Shown here piece after piece: positions 5,515 through 7,096 of a DNA stretch of 7,096 nucleotides (position 1 is the stretch's first letter; each line of letters begins with the position of its first letter). The stretch comes from Moraxellaceae bacterium (lineage in GTDB: Bacteria; Pseudomonadota; Gammaproteobacteria; Pseudomonadales; Ketobacteraceae). Made by a program: the position numbers and the translations under genes. The DNA lies in NCBI GenBank assembly GCA_002402125.1, contig NVVG01000140.1, forward strand, positions 5,345 to 12,440. Reading direction: 5' to 3'. Below the pieces are notes generated by a model that did not search any database, had not been told where the DNA came from, and saw nothing but the letters and a program-made list of their open reading frames with translations.

Positions 5515-6549
5515 ATGACGAAATTTAAAAATGCCATTTTATTAACTGGCGCTGCTGCTCGAATCCCACAAGAAGTGGCAATATTTGACAAACTTCAAGA
5601 AAGGAGCACTAATAGCTTACAAATATCAGAAAGTGATACCATTCTTGTAGGATTTAGTTCGGGTTCGTTAAATCTTGCTGGATTAAATGCTTGTTTTAGA
5701 GAAAAGAACCCACTTAAATGGAAAGAATATTACCAAGAAGAAGTCCTTTTCCCTTTAAAAAACAGCGATGTATATGTAAAGAAAAACCCTCCATTAATTC
5801 CATTTTTCAATACCGATTCATTCCGAGAAACATTGAACCGTTTTTTAGAAAAAACTGAAATGAACCATGTAAAAGACCTAGGTTTTCATTCTTACATTTT
5901 GACTCAGCTTAGCAGAAAAGGAAAAGATAAAAAACATCACATCGACAGAGAAACACTGTGGGCTTGTAGTAAGAATGTACTTCAAGAATATTTAAGCTTA
6001 TCAGATGTATTAATGGCCTCGACTGCTATTCCAATTGTTTTTCCATCACAGGAAATACACTGTGAAACCGGTCATGAAACTGATTTTCCCGAAAGAGAAT
6101 ATCATGATGGTGGAACGAAGGGAACCTTCGATAATTTTGAAGAGTATCTTGGAAAACTTATCACAGAAAAAGGGCAATTGGAAGAATTGTATATCATAAG
6201 TCCAAGGCGTGAAAAATCGAATGAAGATATCTCAGAAACCAAAAAATCAATAGCTGAGAGATTTGGAGATATAGAACATGAGTTACTTAAAGACCTCTTA
6301 AGTGTTATTACAATGAGAACATTTCTGAAATTTTTGGTGAAATTACAGGAATGGGGAGAGACTAACTTCCCAATAGCACAAAATATTTATGTCTGTATTC
6401 CCGAAATGGAAAACAGCTATAAGATACTCGATTTTGAAAAAGGAGAAGAACAATACAATGAGGTAAAAGAATGGTTTAGCGCACATCCAGAAAAGCTTGC
6501 TGTACCTTTAAATGAGTATATACAAAGACATGAACATCATTTAGCATAA
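5515..6549 (+). CDS. Patatin-like phospholipase/acylhydrolase, divergent
   Basis: This 344-residue cytosolic protein has no signal peptide. The patatin pattern is visible in order: an N-terminal strand and oxyanion loop (AILLTGAAARIP, 7-18), the nucleophile elbow G-F-S-S-G (46-50, Ser48) on a strand (TILVGFSSGS), the ASTAIPIVFPSQ segment (168-179) typical of the family, and the catalytic Asp in DGG (Asp198). These make a Ser-Asp dyad, so lipid acyl-ester hydrolysis is likely; the actual substrate is unknown. It is divergent: the oxyanion loop is GAAAR rather than the common GGGxRG, and a basic patch (SRKGKDKKHH, 133-142) could contact lipid headgroups. The C-terminal 115 residues are mostly helical and charged. 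It is flanked by a 515-nt gap upstream and a strong palindrome downstream. Patatin effectors occur in some anti-phage systems, but no cyclase or sensor partner is visible here. Confidence 0.85.
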   Translation: MTKFKNAILLTGAAARIPQEVAIFDKLQERSTNSLQISESDTILVGFSSGSLNLAGLNACFREKNPLKWKEYYQEEVLFPLKNSDVYVKKNPPLIPFFNTDSFRETLNRFLEKTEMNHVKDLGFHSYILTQLSRKGKDKKHHIDRETLWACSKNVLQEYLSLSDVLMASTAIPIVFPSQEIHCETGHETDFPEREYHDGGTKGTFDNFEEYLGKLITEKGQLEELYIISPRREKSNEDISETKKSIAERFGDIEHELLKDLLSVITMRTFLKFLVKLQEWGETNFPIAQNIYVCIPEMENSYKILDFEKGEEQYNEVKEWFSAHPEKLAVPLNEYIQRHEHHLA

Positions 6550-6577
6550 TTGAATTTTGAGGGGCGGGTGATAGATT

Positions 6578-6587
6578 TAAGATCTTA
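6578..6587. repeat. 10-bp perfect palindrome TAAGATCTTA
   Basis: TAAGATCTTA is fully self-complementary. It directly abuts the 18-bp palindrome that begins at 6588, so the two symmetric sites lie side by side in the 102-nt gap after the patatin-like gene. Confidence 0.5.
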
Positions 6588-6625
6588 CTTAACCGACAAT
6601 CAATTACAATTGATTGTCGGTTAAG
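6588..6625. terminator. Perfect 18-bp palindrome, likely terminator hairpin
   Basis: CTTAACCGACAATCAATT (6588-6605) and AATTGATTGTCGGTTAAG (6608-6625) are exact reverse complements around a 2-nt centre (AC). In RNA this would form a very stable hairpin. It begins 38 nt after the stop of the patatin-like gene and ends 26 nt before the next start. The flank GTGTTTATAT is only mildly T-rich, so a terminator is likely but not textbook; the symmetry would also suit both directions. A large operator or a mobile-element target site is the alternative. Confidence 0.65.
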
Positions 6626-6651
6626 GTGTTTATATAAAAAAAACAGGCTAA

Positions 6652-7065
6652 ATGGATGAAGAAACAATAATAGATATAAAAATGTATGTGCCTGAAGAAG
6701 CTTCAACGGGAACTTATCAAGTAATAAAAGTTTCGGAACACAGATACAAATTAACTAATAATGACCCTTTTAGTGAAATCTTAACCTATGGTACTACAAT
6801 AGAAGTTCTACCTGAAAAGAAAGACAATGGTGCACTTGTATTTAAAAAAGTTTACGCTGAATCTGATTATAATCTTGTGGTTATTAACTTACCTATTTCC
6901 TTAAATGAAACTGAAATGAGAGTTGTTGGACAAATGATTATTGATGAAGGAGGATATTGGGAAGTTATTTTTGGAGGAATGGGGTACGTTAATTTACCGA
7001 AAACCTCAACCCTCAATGTAATTACTGAATTAAATAAATTGACAAAGGCAAAACAAGAGAACTAA
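6652..7065 (+). CDS. Hypothetical cytosolic protein, possible DUF4265-like fold
   Basis: The product has 137 residues, without signal peptide or membrane segment. It shows repeated short strands: GTYQVIKVSEHRYKLTN (20-36), ILTYGTTIEVLPEK (43-56), ALVFKKVYAESDYNLVVINLP (61-81), a helix around 84-98, then YWEVIFGGMGYVNLPK (102-117) and a C-terminal helix. The run 'open strand, gap, YGTTIEV, GALVFKKV' is reminiscent of DUF4265 proteins, where a 'GDxV' strand precedes a 'LxFxxVV' strand. This is a weak by-eye likeness. The gene starts 26 nt after the perfect palindrome, so it is probably transcribed separately from the patatin-like gene unless read-through occurs. The ATG at 6652 is used; M11 at 6682 is an alternative. 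Its role is unknown. Confidence 0.7.
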   Translation: MDEETIIDIKMYVPEEASTGTYQVIKVSEHRYKLTNNDPFSEILTYGTTIEVLPEKKDNGALVFKKVYAESDYNLVVINLPISLNETEMRVVGQMIIDEGGYWEVIFGGMGYVNLPKTSTLNVITELNKLTKAKQEN

Positions 7066-7072
7066 AAATCAC

Positions 7073-7096
7073 GTGTCAGAAGAATCAAAAATTATT
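7073..7096 (+). CDS. Possible start of a GTG-initiated gene (cut by window edge)
   Basis: A GTG at 7073, 7 nt after the TAA of the preceding gene, opens a frame reading MSEESKII to the window edge. The tight spacing and charged N-terminus resemble an operon neighbour, but only eight codons are visible, so this is tentative. Confidence 0.25.

Noticed and set aside
5515..6549. CBASS-type patatin effector (CapV)
   Set aside because: Only the patatin-like hydrolase is present; no CD-NTase, HORMA, E1/E2 or other sensor gene is visible in the window.
6476..6706. 76-residue minus-strand frame across the patatin gene end and the palindrome
   Set aside because: It is antisense to two better genes and runs through the perfect hairpin; its hydrophobic look comes from A/T-rich DNA.
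2652..7065. Integron-like cassette array (co-oriented single genes, CTATAAC/GTTATAG motifs in gaps)
   Set aside because: The motifs do not fit the attC core sites (RYYYAAC and GTTRRRY), gap lengths vary widely, no paired long imperfect palindrome closes each gap, and no integrase is in the window.

Overview
The window looks like chromosomal DNA from a marine or freshwater Bacteroidota, most likely a flavobacterium-like lineage. The evidence is AT-rich coding, ATG starts without Shine-Dalgarno sequences, a type IX secretion (T9SS) C-terminal tail carrying a YPNP motif, a LytS-type kinase paired with a LytTR-type receiver, and several small secreted or outer-membrane proteins. The genus cannot be named from sequence alone.

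Left part (1-2270, minus strand). Three genes run leftward. The first is a secreted protein with a probable PCMD-type beta-sandwich and a T9SS tail (1371-2270). Then come a four-helix membrane sensor kinase of the LytS/His_kinase family (310-1338) and its response regulator, cut off by the window edge after the receiver domain (1-306). Kinase and regulator are 3 nt apart and form a standard two-component pair. The secreted protein is only 32 nt upstream of the kinase, so all three may be co-transcribed.

Middle part (2271-5514, plus strand). A 381-nt divergent leader is rich in inverted repeats. After it come a small three-helix membrane protein (2652-3185), an unrecognised exported protein (3404-3976) and a probable outer-membrane beta-barrel with a lysine-rich linker (4079-4999). 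They share orientation but are separated by 102-218 nt and have no obvious common function. A 515-nt gap follows, holding what may be a decayed gene end and a weak terminator.

Right part (5515-7096, plus strand). A patatin-like serine hydrolase with a visible Ser-Asp dyad (5515-6549) is followed by a perfect 18-bp palindrome, then a 137-residue cytosolic protein of unknown role (6652-7065), and possibly a GTG-started gene running out of the window (7073 onward).

No complete insertion sequence, tRNA, rRNA or CRISPR array was seen. I see no convincing new multi-gene system. The best leads are the hairpin-rich leader at 2424-2638, the paired palindromes at 6578-6625, and the patatin-like gene with its unrecognised downstream partner.
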